From DASRDR01 sp963812945 [NCBI: uncultured Candidatus Rokubacteria bacterium] (GTDB taxonomy: Bacteria > Methylomirabilota > Methylomirabilia > Rokubacteriales), in the NCBI GenBank assembly GCA_963812945.1, contig CAWEXD010000010.1, positions 248,001 through 312,000 on the forward strand: a stretch of 64,000 nucleotides of DNA, given 5' to 3'. A program made the translations under genes and the position numbers. Numbering within the stretch: position 1 is the stretch's first letter; every line of letters begins with the position of its first letter. This document shows, in pieces, positions 41,188 through 49,825 of the stretch. Under the pieces are notes generated by a model that saw only the letters and a program-made list of their open reading frames with translations, had not been told where the DNA came from and did not search any database.

Positions 41188-42573
41188 ATGGAAACCTTTG
41201 CCGAGACGCTGGCGACCTTCACCGCGGGGTTGTCTCCCTCCGCGTTGCCACCCGGCGTGACCCGGCAGGCCACCCACCTCCTCCTGGACACCGCCGGCGT
41301 GACGCTGGCCGCGGTGCCGGAGGACTTCGCGGCCAGCATTCACGCGGTCGCCCGCCGGCTCGGCGGGCCGCCCGAGGCGAGCCTCTGGGGCGGGGAAGCG
41401 CAGGTGGGGACGGCCGCCGCGGTCCTCGCCAACGGGACCCTGGCCCACGGACTCGACTACGACGACACGCTGGAGGAGGCGATCGTCCACACCGGCTCCT
41501 GCTGCGCGACGGCCGCGCTCGCCGCGGGCGAGGCGCGTCACGCCTCGGGCGGCGAGGTGCTGGCCGCGCTCGTCGCCGGCGTCGAGGTGATGGCCGCGGT
41601 CGGGCGGGCCTGCCCGGGGGCGTTCCACCGGCGCGGCTTCCACCCGACCGCGCTCTGCGGCGCGTTCGGCGCGGCGGCCGCCGTCGGGCGGATCCTCGGC
41701 CTCGGCGCGGCGGAGCTCGCCACGGCGTTCGGGCTCTGTGGCAGCCAGGCGAGCGGGATCATCGAGTACCTGGCCGACGGCTCCTGGACCAAGCGCCTCC
41801 ACGCGGGCTGGGCCGCCCACGCGGGCGTCGTGGCCGCGTACCTCGCGCAGGCCGGCTTCACGAGCCCGCGGACGGTCTTCGAGGGCACCCACGGCTTCTA
41901 CCAGGCGTTCGGCGGCGAGCGGCCCCCCGCGGAGCGCCTCGACGCCCTGGCCGGGGGGCTCGGCCGCGAGTGGGCCATCCTGCGCCTCATGTTCAAGGCG
42001 TACCCCTGCGGCTCGATCAACCAGCCCTACATGGACTGCGCCGCGCGGATCCGGACGCGGCCGGGCTTCGATCCGGCGGGGATCCAGGGGATCGTCTGCC
42101 GGACCGCGGAGGGCCCGATCCACCGCCTCTGGGAGCCCCTCGCCGAGAAGCGGCGGCCGACGACGCCCTACGGGGCGAAGTTCAGCCTGCCCTACTGCAT
42201 CGCCCTCGTCCTGGTGGAAGGCCAGGCGGGGGTCGAGGGGTTCAGCGAGGCGAAGACCCGGGATCCGCGTATCCTGGAGGTGGCCGGGAAGGTCCGCTAC
42301 GTCGTGGACCCGAGCCTGCCCTATCCCCAGCGCTTCACGGGGCACGTGCGGGTCGAGCTTGCGGGCGGGCGCGTGCTGGAGGAGACGCAGGACGCGCCGC
42401 GGGGCGGCGCGGAGTACCCGCTCGCCCCCGAGGAGCTCCACGCGAAGTTCCGCGCCAACGCGGCCCGGGCGCTGCCCGGGGCGCAGGTGGAGATGCTGCT
42501 CGAAGGCCTGCTCGCGATCGACCGAGCGGCAGACGTCGCGCCCACGGCGGCGGTCCTCCGGCGCGCCGCGTGA
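41188..42573 (+). CDS. MmgE/PrpD family protein (2-methylcitrate dehydratase-like)
   Basis: 461 aa. Two-domain MmgE/PrpD protein: the N-terminal helical part contains LLDTAGVTLAA, the motif NGTLAHGLDYDDT, and HPTALCGAFGAAAA; GSQASGIIEYLADGSWTKRLHAGWAAHAGVVAA and KAYPCGSINQPYMD follow. Members dehydrate 2-methylcitrate, act on iminodisuccinate, or cis-aconitate. No prpB/prpC here, so propionate degradation is unlikely and a different dehydratase/epimerase activity should be considered. First gene of an operon with an iron-type ABC importer, so it may act on the imported acid (or chelate). Confidence 0.9.
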   Translation: METFAETLATFTAGLSPSALPPGVTRQATHLLLDTAGVTLAAVPEDFAASIHAVARRLGGPPEASLWGGEAQVGTAAAVLANGTLAHGLDYDDTLEEAIVHTGSCCATAALAAGEARHASGGEVLAALVAGVEVMAAVGRACPGAFHRRGFHPTALCGAFGAAAAVGRILGLGAAELATAFGLCGSQASGIIEYLADGSWTKRLHAGWAAHAGVVAAYLAQAGFTSPRTVFEGTHGFYQAFGGERPPAERLDALAGGLGREWAILRLMFKAYPCGSINQPYMDCAARIRTRPGFDPAGIQGIVCRTAEGPIHRLWEPLAEKRRPTTPYGAKFSLPYCIALVLVEGQAGVEGFSEAKTRDPRILEVAGKVRYVVDPSLPYPQRFTGHVRVELAGGRVLEETQDAPRGGAEYPLAPEELHAKFRANAARALPGAQVEMLLEGLLAIDRAADVAPTAAVLRRAA

Positions 42574-42623
42574 GCCAGACAGGGCCCAGATACGGCCAGA
42601 TACCGAATGAGAGGAGATCGACC

Positions 42624-43649
42624 ATGACGCACCGAAGGCTCTGGGGACTCCTGACCGGACTCGCCCTCGCGCTCGGGCTCCTCGCCCCGGCCGAGGCGGC
42701 GGACCCGGCGGTGATGGAGGCCGCCAAGAAGGAAGGCAAGGTCGTCTGGTACTCGTCGCTCGGGCTGTCGGTCGCCCAGAAGGTCTGCGACGCCTTCAAC
42801 AAGAAGGCGCTCGGCATCACCTGCGAGCTCACCCGGGACGGCTCCCAGCGCGTCTTCCAGAAGGTCATGCAGGAGGCCGGGGCGAACCTCGCGATCGCCG
42901 ACGTCGTCCACACCTCCGACATCTCGCACTTCCTCGAGTTCCAGCAGAAGAACATGCTGATGCGCTACCTCCCGGCCGGCGCGGACAAGTTCCCCGCCGA
43001 CTTCCGCGACAAGGACGGGCTCTACACGATCCTGCGCGGCACGCCCTACGTGATCGGCTACAACACGCAGAAGGTGAGCGCCGCCGACGCCCCCAAGACC
43101 TGGAAGGACCTTGCCGACGCCAAGTGGAAGGGCAAGCTGGTCCACGCGCATCCGGGGTACAGCGGCGTGGTGATGACGGGGATCATCGGCCTCCTCCCGG
43201 TGATGGGCGGCTGGGACTACTACGCGGCGGTGGCGAAGAACAACCCCCTCGTCGTCCAGTCGGCCGAGGACCCGCCGATGAAGCTCTCGGGCGGCGAGGC
43301 CTGGGTCGGCCCGACGGGCGAGTACAACCTCTATCGCGAGATCAAGAAGGGGAACCCCGTCCAGATCGTCTTCCCCGCGGAGGGCGTGCCCTTCGTGACC
43401 TCGGCCAACGCCATCCTGGCCAAGGCGCCGCATCCGAACGCCGCCAAGGTGTTCACCGACTTCCTGTTCGACAAGGACGCCCAGCAGATCCTCGCCGACG
43501 ACGGCCTCTACGTGCCGAACGAGGCGGTGACCTACCCGAAGGACAAGCGGCCGCTGAAGGAGCTGAAGCTCATCAAGGTGGATCCCGAGGAGATGCAGAA
43601 GCGGGACGACGAGGTCAAGAAGAAGTTCCGCGAGTTGTTCGGGGTCTGA
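42624..43649 (+). CDS. Substrate-binding protein of iron(III)/small-anion ABC importer (family 1)
   Basis: 341 aa; SD GAGAGGAG before the ATG at 42624. Signal peptide 1-25 ending AEA. Mature sequence KKEGKVVWYSSLGLSVAQKVCDAFNKKA, GSQRVFQKVMQEA, TSDISHFLEFQ, TPYVIGYN and FVTSANAILAKAPHPNAAKVFTDFLF fits the FbpA/AfuA group, whose members bind Fe3+, or related 2-aminoethylphosphonate or thiamine proteins. The paired Tyr of FbpA metal sites are not convincingly placed, so the ligand may be organic (perhaps the acid processed by the PrpD-like enzyme). Upstream leader contains a tandem CCAGATAC repeat at 42586-42603. Confidence 0.9.
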   Translation: MTHRRLWGLLTGLALALGLLAPAEAADPAVMEAAKKEGKVVWYSSLGLSVAQKVCDAFNKKALGITCELTRDGSQRVFQKVMQEAGANLAIADVVHTSDISHFLEFQQKNMLMRYLPAGADKFPADFRDKDGLYTILRGTPYVIGYNTQKVSAADAPKTWKDLADAKWKGKLVHAHPGYSGVVMTGIIGLLPVMGGWDYYAAVAKNNPLVVQSAEDPPMKLSGGEAWVGPTGEYNLYREIKKGNPVQIVFPAEGVPFVTSANAILAKAPHPNAAKVFTDFLFDKDAQQILADDGLYVPNEAVTYPKDKRPLKELKLIKVDPEEMQKRDDEVKKKFRELFGV

Positions 43650-43653
43650 CCTC

Positions 43654-45369
43654 GTGGCGGGCGCGGCGGCGGGGACGGCGAGCGGGAGCGGGACGGCCCG
43701 GGGGCGGCTCGACGCCGCGCCCGGCGTCTGGCTCTTCTCCACGGCGATCCTCGCCGTCCTCGTCGTCGCCCCGCTCGCCATCCTCCTGGTCACCGCCGTC
43801 CAGACGCCGGCAGGGGCGGGCTTCACCCTCGCCAACTTCCTGGAGGCGTTCGGGGAGGCGATCTACCAGGGTCCGATCGGGAATTCCCTCGTTTACGCGA
43901 CGTCGGTCGGCATCCTGAGCGTGCTCGTCGGGGCGCCGATGGCCTGGCTCGTCACCCGGACGGACATGCCCGGCAAGGCGGCGGTCCGGACCTTCACGAT
44001 CGCCGCTTTCGTCACGCCGTCCTTCCTCGGCGCCACCGCCTACGTGATCCTGGCGGGGCCGAACGCCGGGCTCTTCAACGTCCTCTACCGGGCCATCACC
44101 GGGGCGGAAGGGGCGCTCGTCAACATCTTCTCGATGACGGGGCTGATCTACGTGACCAGCCTCTACACGTTCCCGGTGGTCTTCATCCTGACCAGCGCCG
44201 CCCTCACGGCCACGCCGGGAGACCTCGAGGAGGCGGCCCAGATCGCCGGAGCCGGCCGGCTCGCGGTGATGCGTACGATCACGCTGCCGCTCGCCCTTCC
44301 GGCGATCGCCGGCGGCTTCATCCTCGCGTTCCTGGAGGCGCTGGTGCTGTTCGGCGCGCCGGCCATGCTCGCCATCCCGGCGCGCTTCCACGTCATGACC
44401 ACCCAGATCTGGGCCTTCTTCCACTATCCCCCGAAGGTGGAGGTGGCCGCCGCCTACGCCATGCCGCTCCTCCTGGTCGCGGTCGTCCTCCTGGTGGCCC
44501 AGCGCCGCCTGATGGGACGGCGCGGCTACGCGACCGTCGGCGGGCGCGCCACGGCCGCGCGGCCGGTGGCGCTCGGTCCCTGGCGGTGGGCCGCGTTCGC
44601 GGCCTGCGGGGGCGTGCTGCTGCTCTCGATCGGGCTGCCCTACTTCGCGCTCCTCCGCGCGGCGCTCGCGAAGGCCTGGGGACTCGGCTGGTCCTGGCAG
44701 AACCTCACCCTGCGCAACTTCCGCTACGTCATGTTCGAGTTCGACCCGACGCGCGCGGCGATCGTGAACACGCTCCAGCTGGCAGTCGTGACGGCCACCA
44801 TCGCGGCCATCCTCATGGGGGCGATCGCCTACGTCGCCCAGCGGCGGCTCATCAGGGGCGCGCGGGCGCTGGCGTTCCTCGCCATGGCGCCCCTCGCGAT
44901 CCCGGGGATCGTGCTCTCGATCGGGCTCTTCAAGGCCTATTCGCGCCCGCCGCTCCTTCTCTACGGCACGATCTGGATCATCTTCGTCGCCTACCTGACC
45001 AAGTACCTGCCGATCGCCTACACGGCCTGTCACGCCGCCATCCAGACGGTGCACGTGGACCTCGAGGACGCGGCGCGCGTCCTGGGCGCCAACCGCCTGG
45101 TCGCGTTCAAGGACGTGACGGTGCCGCTCTTCGGCGCCGGGCTGATCTCGGCGTGGCTCCTCGTGTTCCTCCCGAGCCTCCGCGAGCTGTCCTCCTCCAT
45201 CCTCCTCTTCACGAGCCGCTCCCGCGTCGTGTCCGTGGTCATCTATTCGCTCTACGAGGAGGGCCTCTGGGAGGCCGTCTCGGCCCTCGGGATCCTGCTG
45301 CTCGGGCTCACCCTCGCCCTCGTGGCCATCGCGCAGCGGTTCCTCGGCCGGCGCTTCCTCCAGATCTGA
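43654..45369 (+). CDS. ABC importer permease with two fused BPD domains (FbpB-like)
   Basis: 571 aa, GTG start 4 bases after the binding-protein stop. About twelve membrane helices in two homologous halves, each with an EAA-type coupling motif: EEAAQIAGAGRLAVMRTITLP in the first and EDAARVLGANRLVAFKDVTVP in the second. This fused arrangement is typical of Fe3+ (FbpB/SfuB), phosphonate (PhnU/V-like) and thiamine systems. Works with the binding protein upstream and the ATPase 10 bases downstream. Confidence 0.93.
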   Translation: MAGAAAGTASGSGTARGRLDAAPGVWLFSTAILAVLVVAPLAILLVTAVQTPAGAGFTLANFLEAFGEAIYQGPIGNSLVYATSVGILSVLVGAPMAWLVTRTDMPGKAAVRTFTIAAFVTPSFLGATAYVILAGPNAGLFNVLYRAITGAEGALVNIFSMTGLIYVTSLYTFPVVFILTSAALTATPGDLEEAAQIAGAGRLAVMRTITLPLALPAIAGGFILAFLEALVLFGAPAMLAIPARFHVMTTQIWAFFHYPPKVEVAAAYAMPLLLVAVVLLVAQRRLMGRRGYATVGGRATAARPVALGPWRWAAFAACGGVLLLSIGLPYFALLRAALAKAWGLGWSWQNLTLRNFRYVMFEFDPTRAAIVNTLQLAVVTATIAAILMGAIAYVAQRRLIRGARALAFLAMAPLAIPGIVLSIGLFKAYSRPPLLLYGTIWIIFVAYLTKYLPIAYTACHAAIQTVHVDLEDAARVLGANRLVAFKDVTVPLFGAGLISAWLLVFLPSLRELSSSILLFTSRSRVVSVVIYSLYEEGLWEAVSALGILLLGLTLALVAIAQRFLGRRFLQI

Positions 45370-45379
45370 TCGCGACCGA

Positions 45380-46471
45380 ATGGCCGCCGTCCGGCTGGAG
45401 GCGCTCACCAAGCGGTACGGGGAGGACGTCGCGGCGGTCCGGGACCTCTCGCTCGAGATCCGCCACGGGGAGCTCGTCTCGCTCCTCGGCCCCTCGGGCT
45501 GCGGGAAGACCACCACCCTCCGCCTGATCGCGGGCTTCCTCGCGCCCGACGCCGGGGAGATCTGGCTCGGCGATCGCCGCCTCTCGTCCCCGGGGGAGGC
45601 CGTGCCGCCCGAGCGCCGCGGGATGAGCATGCTCTTCCAGTCCTACGCGATCTGGCCGCACAAGACCGTGGCGGAGAACGTGACCTACGGCCTCAAGTTC
45701 CGCGACGTGCCGCGCGCGGAGTGGCCTCGGCGGCTCCGCGAGGCCCTCGCGCTCGTCCGGCTCGAGGGGTTCGCCGACCGCTACCCCGGGGAGCTCTCGG
45801 GCGGCCAGCAGCAGCGCGTCGCCCTCGCCCGGGCGCTGATCGTGGAGCCCGCGATCCTCCTCCTGGACGAGCCGCTCAGCAACCTCGACGCGCACCTCCG
45901 GGAGGAGATGCGCTTCGAGATCCGGCGGGTGCACGAGGCCTTGCAGATCACGACCGTCTACGTCACCCACGACCAGGCCGAGGCCATGGTCACCTCGGAC
46001 CGCATCGCCGTGATGAGCGCAGGCCGCGTCGAGCAGGTCGGCACGCCGGCGGAGATCTACGAGCGGCCGGCGACGGCGTTCGTGGCGGGATTCATCGGCC
46101 GGACGAACCTCCTGCAGGGCCGCGTGGTGAGCGAGGGGCGGGTGGCGTGCGAGGGCGGGCTCGACCTCCACACCGGAGCGGGACCGGAGCATCCGGCGGG
46201 ATCGGTGGTCTCGGTATCGATCCGGCCTCACATGGTCGGCCTCGCGCCGGCCGCGGCCGGGACGACGGGGACGCCGGGCGACGCGCGGCTCAACGTCTTC
46301 TCGGGCACGGTCACCCGCGCCAGCTACTTCGGCGACACCATGGACTACCTGGTGGCCGTCGACGAGATGGCCACGACGCTCCGCGTGACCGGGCCGCCGG
46401 CGCCGCGCTTCGCCGTCGGTCAGAGCGTGGCCGTCCGGATCGAGCCTCGGAGCTGCATCCTCGTGCGATGA
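45380..46471 (+). CDS. ABC importer ATPase (FbpC/PotA type)
   Basis: 363 aa. Walker A GPSGCGKTT (37-45), Q-loop SMLFQSYAIWPH, signature LSGGQQQ near 137, Walker B LLLDEPLSNLD and the switch His in VTHDQAEAM. The C-terminal part is a TOBE domain (VRIEPRSCILVR). The aromatic start of FQSYAIWPH matches the FbpC/PotA group rather than DppD. Overlaps the next gene by ATGA. Confidence 0.95.
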   Translation: MAAVRLEALTKRYGEDVAAVRDLSLEIRHGELVSLLGPSGCGKTTTLRLIAGFLAPDAGEIWLGDRRLSSPGEAVPPERRGMSMLFQSYAIWPHKTVAENVTYGLKFRDVPRAEWPRRLREALALVRLEGFADRYPGELSGGQQQRVALARALIVEPAILLLDEPLSNLDAHLREEMRFEIRRVHEALQITTVYVTHDQAEAMVTSDRIAVMSAGRVEQVGTPAEIYERPATAFVAGFIGRTNLLQGRVVSEGRVACEGGLDLHTGAGPEHPAGSVVSVSIRPHMVGLAPAAAGTTGTPGDARLNVFSGTVTRASYFGDTMDYLVAVDEMATTLRVTGPPAPRFAVGQSVAVRIEPRSCILVR

Positions 46472-47487
46472 GCCCGGCCGTCAGCATCGCCTTCCAGACC
46501 GACCACCCGCTCGCCGCCTACGGCCCGCTCGCCGCCCTCGCCGAGCGCCACGGCTTCGACGGCGTGTCCGTCTACAACGATCTCCTCTACCAGCCCGCGT
46601 GGCCGGCGCTCTTCGAGATCGCGCGCGCCACGCGCCGCGTGCGGATCGGCCCGGCCGCCATGAACCCGTTCACCTGCCACCCGGTCACGCTCGCCGGCCA
46701 CGTGGCGCTCCTCGACGAGGCCTCCGGCGGGCGCGCCTACCTCGGGCTCGCGCGCGGTGCCTGGCTCGACTTCCTGGGCCTCGACCCGGCGCAGCCCGTG
46801 ACGGCGCTCCGCGAGGCCTTCGAGTGCGTCCGCCACCTCCTCCGCGGGGATCGGAGGCCGTACCGGGGCCGCGTCTTCTCGCTCGCGGGCGGCCAGACGC
46901 TGCGCTGGCCCGTCCCCCGGAGCGAGGTCCCCTTCCTCCTGGGCGCGTGGGGCCCGCGGGCGATCCGCGCGTGCGCGCCTCACGTCGACGAGGTCAAGGT
47001 GGGCGGCACGGCGAGCCCCCGCGTGGTGCGGGCCGTCCTCGGCGAGCTCCGCGCCGCGACCGCCCAGGCCGGCCGGCCGCCCGACACCGTGGGGCTCGCC
47101 GTCGGCGCGGTCTCCGTGGTCGATCGGGACGGCGGCGCGGCGCGCACCCTGGCCCGCCAGAAGGTCGCCCTCTACCTGCCGGTCATCGCGCGGCTCGACC
47201 CCGCGCTCCCCGTCGAGCCCGAGCAGGTCCAGCGGATCGAGGCGGCGCGGGCGGCCGGGGACATCGCGCGCGCGGGCCGCGAGGTCCCCGACGCGGCCCT
47301 CCGGAGCCTCGCGCTCGCGGGCACGCCGGACGAGGTGGCGGAGCAGGCGCTCGAACTGTACGCGGCCGGCGCCCGGCGGGTCGAGTTCGGCACGCCGCAC
47401 GGCCTCGACGAGACGGCCGGGGTGCGCCTCCTCGGCGAGGCGGTACTCCCGAGTCTCCGCCGGCGGGGCATCGGCGCCGCGCCGTGA
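46468..47487 (+). CDS. Luciferase-like (LLM class) flavin-dependent oxidoreductase
   Basis: 339 aa, ATG overlapping the ATPase stop by 4 bases. TIM-barrel bacterial luciferase fold: FQTDHPLAAYGPLAALAERHGFDGVSVYND, TRRVRIGPAAMNPFTCHPVTLAGHVALLDEASGGRAYLGLARG, VTALREAFECVRHLLRG and GTPDEVAEQALELYAAGARRVEFG. Coenzyme may be F420 or FMN; the methylenetetrahydromethanopterin-reductase-like pattern at the N-terminus favours F420. Part of the operon with PrpD and the iron-type importer, pointing to oxidation of an imported metabolite. Confidence 0.9.
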   Translation: MSPAVSIAFQTDHPLAAYGPLAALAERHGFDGVSVYNDLLYQPAWPALFEIARATRRVRIGPAAMNPFTCHPVTLAGHVALLDEASGGRAYLGLARGAWLDFLGLDPAQPVTALREAFECVRHLLRGDRRPYRGRVFSLAGGQTLRWPVPRSEVPFLLGAWGPRAIRACAPHVDEVKVGGTASPRVVRAVLGELRAATAQAGRPPDTVGLAVGAVSVVDRDGGAARTLARQKVALYLPVIARLDPALPVEPEQVQRIEAARAAGDIARAGREVPDAALRSLALAGTPDEVAEQALELYAAGARRVEFGTPHGLDETAGVRLLGEAVLPSLRRRGIGAAP

Positions 47488-47858
47488 CGGGCCCGCGTCG
47501 CCCCGACGAGTTCGAGCTCTACGATCTCGCCCTGGTCGTCGAGCGGATCGAGGGGCAGTGCACGTGTGACATGCGGGTCGGCGACCGGGTCGAGGTGCGC
47601 GGCGGGAAGCTGGCGATCGCCGAGGCGCGCGGCTTCTGCCTCTACGCGCTCCAGGCCGCGCTGCCGCTCCTGCCCGCCAAGCAGCGGACGAGCCACCCGG
47701 CGGACTGGATGGAGACGGACACTCGTGTGACGTGCCCCGACCCGGCGTGCCGGCTGATCATGCGCATCGAGCGCACCGGGCGGCGCGTCCTCCGTCACGA
47801 CGACGTCAGCGCGGTGCCCTGGGAGCCCCCGGGGCCCAGCGTCCAACCGGGCGCCTGA
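47484..47858 (+). CDS. TIGR04076 family protein
   Basis: 124 aa, GTG start overlapping the previous stop by 4 bases. The family pattern is clear: VVERIEGQCTCDMRVGDRVEVRGGKLAIAEARGFCLYALQAALPLLPAKQR, then DWMETDTRVTCPDPACRLIMRIER. Conserved cysteines in GQCTC, GFCLYA and CPDPAC could bind a metal. These small proteins are often linked to luciferase-like or hydantoin/cofactor enzymes; function not established. Last gene of the operon. Confidence 0.85.
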   Translation: MTGPRRPDEFELYDLALVVERIEGQCTCDMRVGDRVEVRGGKLAIAEARGFCLYALQAALPLLPAKQRTSHPADWMETDTRVTCPDPACRLIMRIERTGRRVLRHDDVSAVPWEPPGPSVQPGA

Positions 47859-47859
47859 C

Positions 47860-47873
47860 GCCACCCCGGTGGC
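47860..47873. terminator. Short hairpin between convergent operons
   Basis: GCCACC pairs with GGTGGC across a CC loop, just downstream of the TIGR04076 gene and before the end of livM on the other strand. Small and without T tract. Confidence 0.3.
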
Positions 47874-47894
47874 CAGTGGGGGCAGCGCGGGCCG

Positions 47895-48845
47895 TTACGG
47901 CCGGACGTGGCGCGAGACGACGGCCTCCTCGCCGAGGAGGCCCCGCGGCCGGAGCAGGAGGACCGCGGCCAGGACGACCCCGATCAGGACCACCTGGAGC
48001 GCGGCGCCCCGCGCCTGCATCGCCTGGGGCAGGAGGGCGGCGACCAGGGCCCCGCTGGCGCTCCACAGGCCCCAGACGAGGACGCCGCCCAGGAGCGCCC
48101 CGCGATTGCTGCCGGCCCCGCCGACCACGAGCATCGTCCAGACCTGGAAGGTGAGGATCGGGAGAAAGTCCTCGGGCGCGACGAAGCCGATGAAGTGAGT
48201 GTAGATCGCGCCCCCGAGCCCCATGACCATTCCACCGAGCACGAACGCCTCGAGGCGATAGCGGGACGGGCTTTTCCCGAGCGCGGCCGCCGCCGCCTCG
48301 TCCTCGCGCAGTCCCCGGAGCACCCGCCCCCACGGGCTCCGCACGAGTCGCTCGAGCCCCACGTACGTGGCGGCCACGACCAGGACGACCAGCGCCAGAT
48401 ACAGGGCGTTTCGACCGACCGGCATCCCGGCCCATCCGGACAGCGGCCGCGGAATCTGCGTGATCCCGAACGGCCCGTTCGTCAGCCGCGCGAAGTTCAG
48501 GGCGACGAGCTGGATCGTCACCGCGATCCCGAACGTGGCGATCGCGAGGTAGTCGTGGCGGAGGCGCAGCGTGATGGCACCCACCAGCCAGGCGGCGAGC
48601 CCGGCCAGCACGGCCGCGCCGGCCCAGCCCACGGCCACCGGCAGGCCGAGCCCGCCCCAGTGCTCGGGGGAATCCGGGCCCGTGAGGAGCGCCGAGCCAT
48701 ACGCCCCGACGGCGACGAAGCCGGCCACCCCCACGTTGAAGAGCCCCGTCACGCCCCACTGGAGATTGAGACCGAGGCAGAGGAGCGCGTAGTAGAGCGC
48801 GACCACGAAAAAGAAGACCAGGTACGCGCCGACGTCGGCGATCAC
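47895..48845 (-). CDS. Branched-chain amino acid-type ABC permease LivM
   Basis: 316 aa with about nine membrane helices. Family hallmarks: NLQWGVTGLFNVGVAGFVAVGAYGSALL, LRHDYLAIATFGIAVTIQLVA, GLREDEAAAAALGKSPSRYRLEAFVLGGMVMGLGGAIY and a C-terminal LVVGGAGSNRGALLGGVLVWGL. Forms the inner membrane pore with LivH encoded 25 bases upstream. The Liv family also carries urea, amides, aromatic acids and other solutes, so the ligand is open. Confidence 0.94.
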   Translation of the reverse strand: MIADVGAYLVFFFVVALYYALLCLGLNLQWGVTGLFNVGVAGFVAVGAYGSALLTGPDSPEHWGGLGLPVAVGWAGAAVLAGLAAWLVGAITLRLRHDYLAIATFGIAVTIQLVALNFARLTNGPFGITQIPRPLSGWAGMPVGRNALYLALVVLVVAATYVGLERLVRSPWGRVLRGLREDEAAAAALGKSPSRYRLEAFVLGGMVMGLGGAIYTHFIGFVAPEDFLPILTFQVWTMLVVGGAGSNRGALLGGVLVWGLWSASGALVAALLPQAMQARGAALQVVLIGVVLAAVLLLRPRGLLGEEAVVSRHVRP

Positions 48846-48870
48846 GACGTCTCCCGCGCCGCCGCGGTCA

Positions 48871-49791
48871 TCACTCGCGCGTCCCGAGGAGGCCCCGCGG
48901 CCGGACCAGGAGAACGGCCAGGAGCACCATGAAGGCGACGGCGGCGCGGTACTCCGCGCCGACCAGCGGGACGGCGAGCGCCTCGGCCAGGCCGATGAGG
49001 AGGCCGCCGAGGACGGCCCCGTACACGCTCCCCACGCCGCCCAGGATCGTCGCCGCGAAGAGAGGCAGGAGCAGGTCGAAGCCGAGCCACGGCCGGACCT
49101 GGACGGTGAGCCCCACGAACACCCCCGCCACCGCGGCGAGGGCGCCGCCGATGAGCCACGTCCAGCGCGCCACGGCCTGGGGATCCACGCCGACCACGCG
49201 GGCCAGCGCCGGGTTCTCGCTCACCGCGCGCATCGCGCGGCCGAGCGTCGTGCGGGTCAGGAGCCCGTGGAGCCCCACGACCAGGGCCGCCGTGAGCCCG
49301 AGCACGAAGAGCTGATCGGGCGTCGCGCGCACCGCCGGCAGCCCGGGCACGACCGGCGCCGCCATCTGGATCTGGCGCGTGTAATACGCGGGCTCGGGGC
49401 CGTACAGGAACGCGAGCCCGTAGCGGAGGGCGAGCGATGCCCCGAAGCTCGCGATCACGAGGACGATCTGCGCCCCCTGCCGGCGGAGGGGCCGGAAGAG
49501 GCAGCGATCCAGCAGGGCCCCCAGCGCCCCGGTGAGGAGCATCGAGACCGCCAGCATCGCCAGGAACGGCCAGCCGAACGACAGGGGGCCCAGCCGGCCG
49601 AGGCCGCTCCCGCCGCTGGCCGTCCACGCGACGAGCAAGCTCAGGACGAAGTAGGCGCCCCAGGTGATGAGATCGCCGTGCGTGAAGTTGGCGAACCCGA
49701 GGATGGAGTAGGTCAGCGTGAGCCCCACCGCGCCGAGGGCGAGCGTGGCGCCGAGGAGCAGGCCGTCGACCAGGAACGGGAGCCAGCTCAC
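48871..49791 (-). CDS. Branched-chain amino acid-type ABC permease LivH
   Basis: 306 aa, about eight membrane helices. GATLALGAVGLTLTYSILGFANFTHGDLITWGAYFVLSL is the LivH start pattern; the coupling region reads TTLGRAMRAVSENPALARVVGVDPQAVARWTWLIGGALAAVAGVFVG. Partner of LivM. Upstream (34 bases) lies the LivF ATPase gene. Confidence 0.94.
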   Translation of the reverse strand: MSWLPFLVDGLLLGATLALGAVGLTLTYSILGFANFTHGDLITWGAYFVLSLLVAWTASGGSGLGRLGPLSFGWPFLAMLAVSMLLTGALGALLDRCLFRPLRRQGAQIVLVIASFGASLALRYGLAFLYGPEPAYYTRQIQMAAPVVPGLPAVRATPDQLFVLGLTAALVVGLHGLLTRTTLGRAMRAVSENPALARVVGVDPQAVARWTWLIGGALAAVAGVFVGLTVQVRPWLGFDLLLPLFAATILGGVGSVYGAVLGGLLIGLAEALAVPLVGAEYRAAVAFMVLLAVLLVRPRGLLGTRE

Positions 49792-49825
49792 GAGGAGCCC
49801 GCCGCGCGGACGACCGGGCGCCGGC

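Noticed and set aside
38893-42441. Long open frame suggesting a 1182-aa protein
   Set aside because: Only the part downstream of about 40422 encodes the glycosyltransferase; the rest is antisense to the PrpD and nitroreductase-flanking sequence and lacks domain character.
42586-42603. Tandem CCAGATAC repeat in the leader of the binding-protein gene
   Set aside because: Two copies only, in a 50-base gap; could be an operator but chance duplication is as likely. Not enough for a call.
43615-45630. Long minus-strand frame opposite the FbpB-like permease
   Set aside because: Its composition (Arg, Asp, Glu, Gly, His repeats) is the usual antisense shadow of a membrane protein in high-GC DNA.
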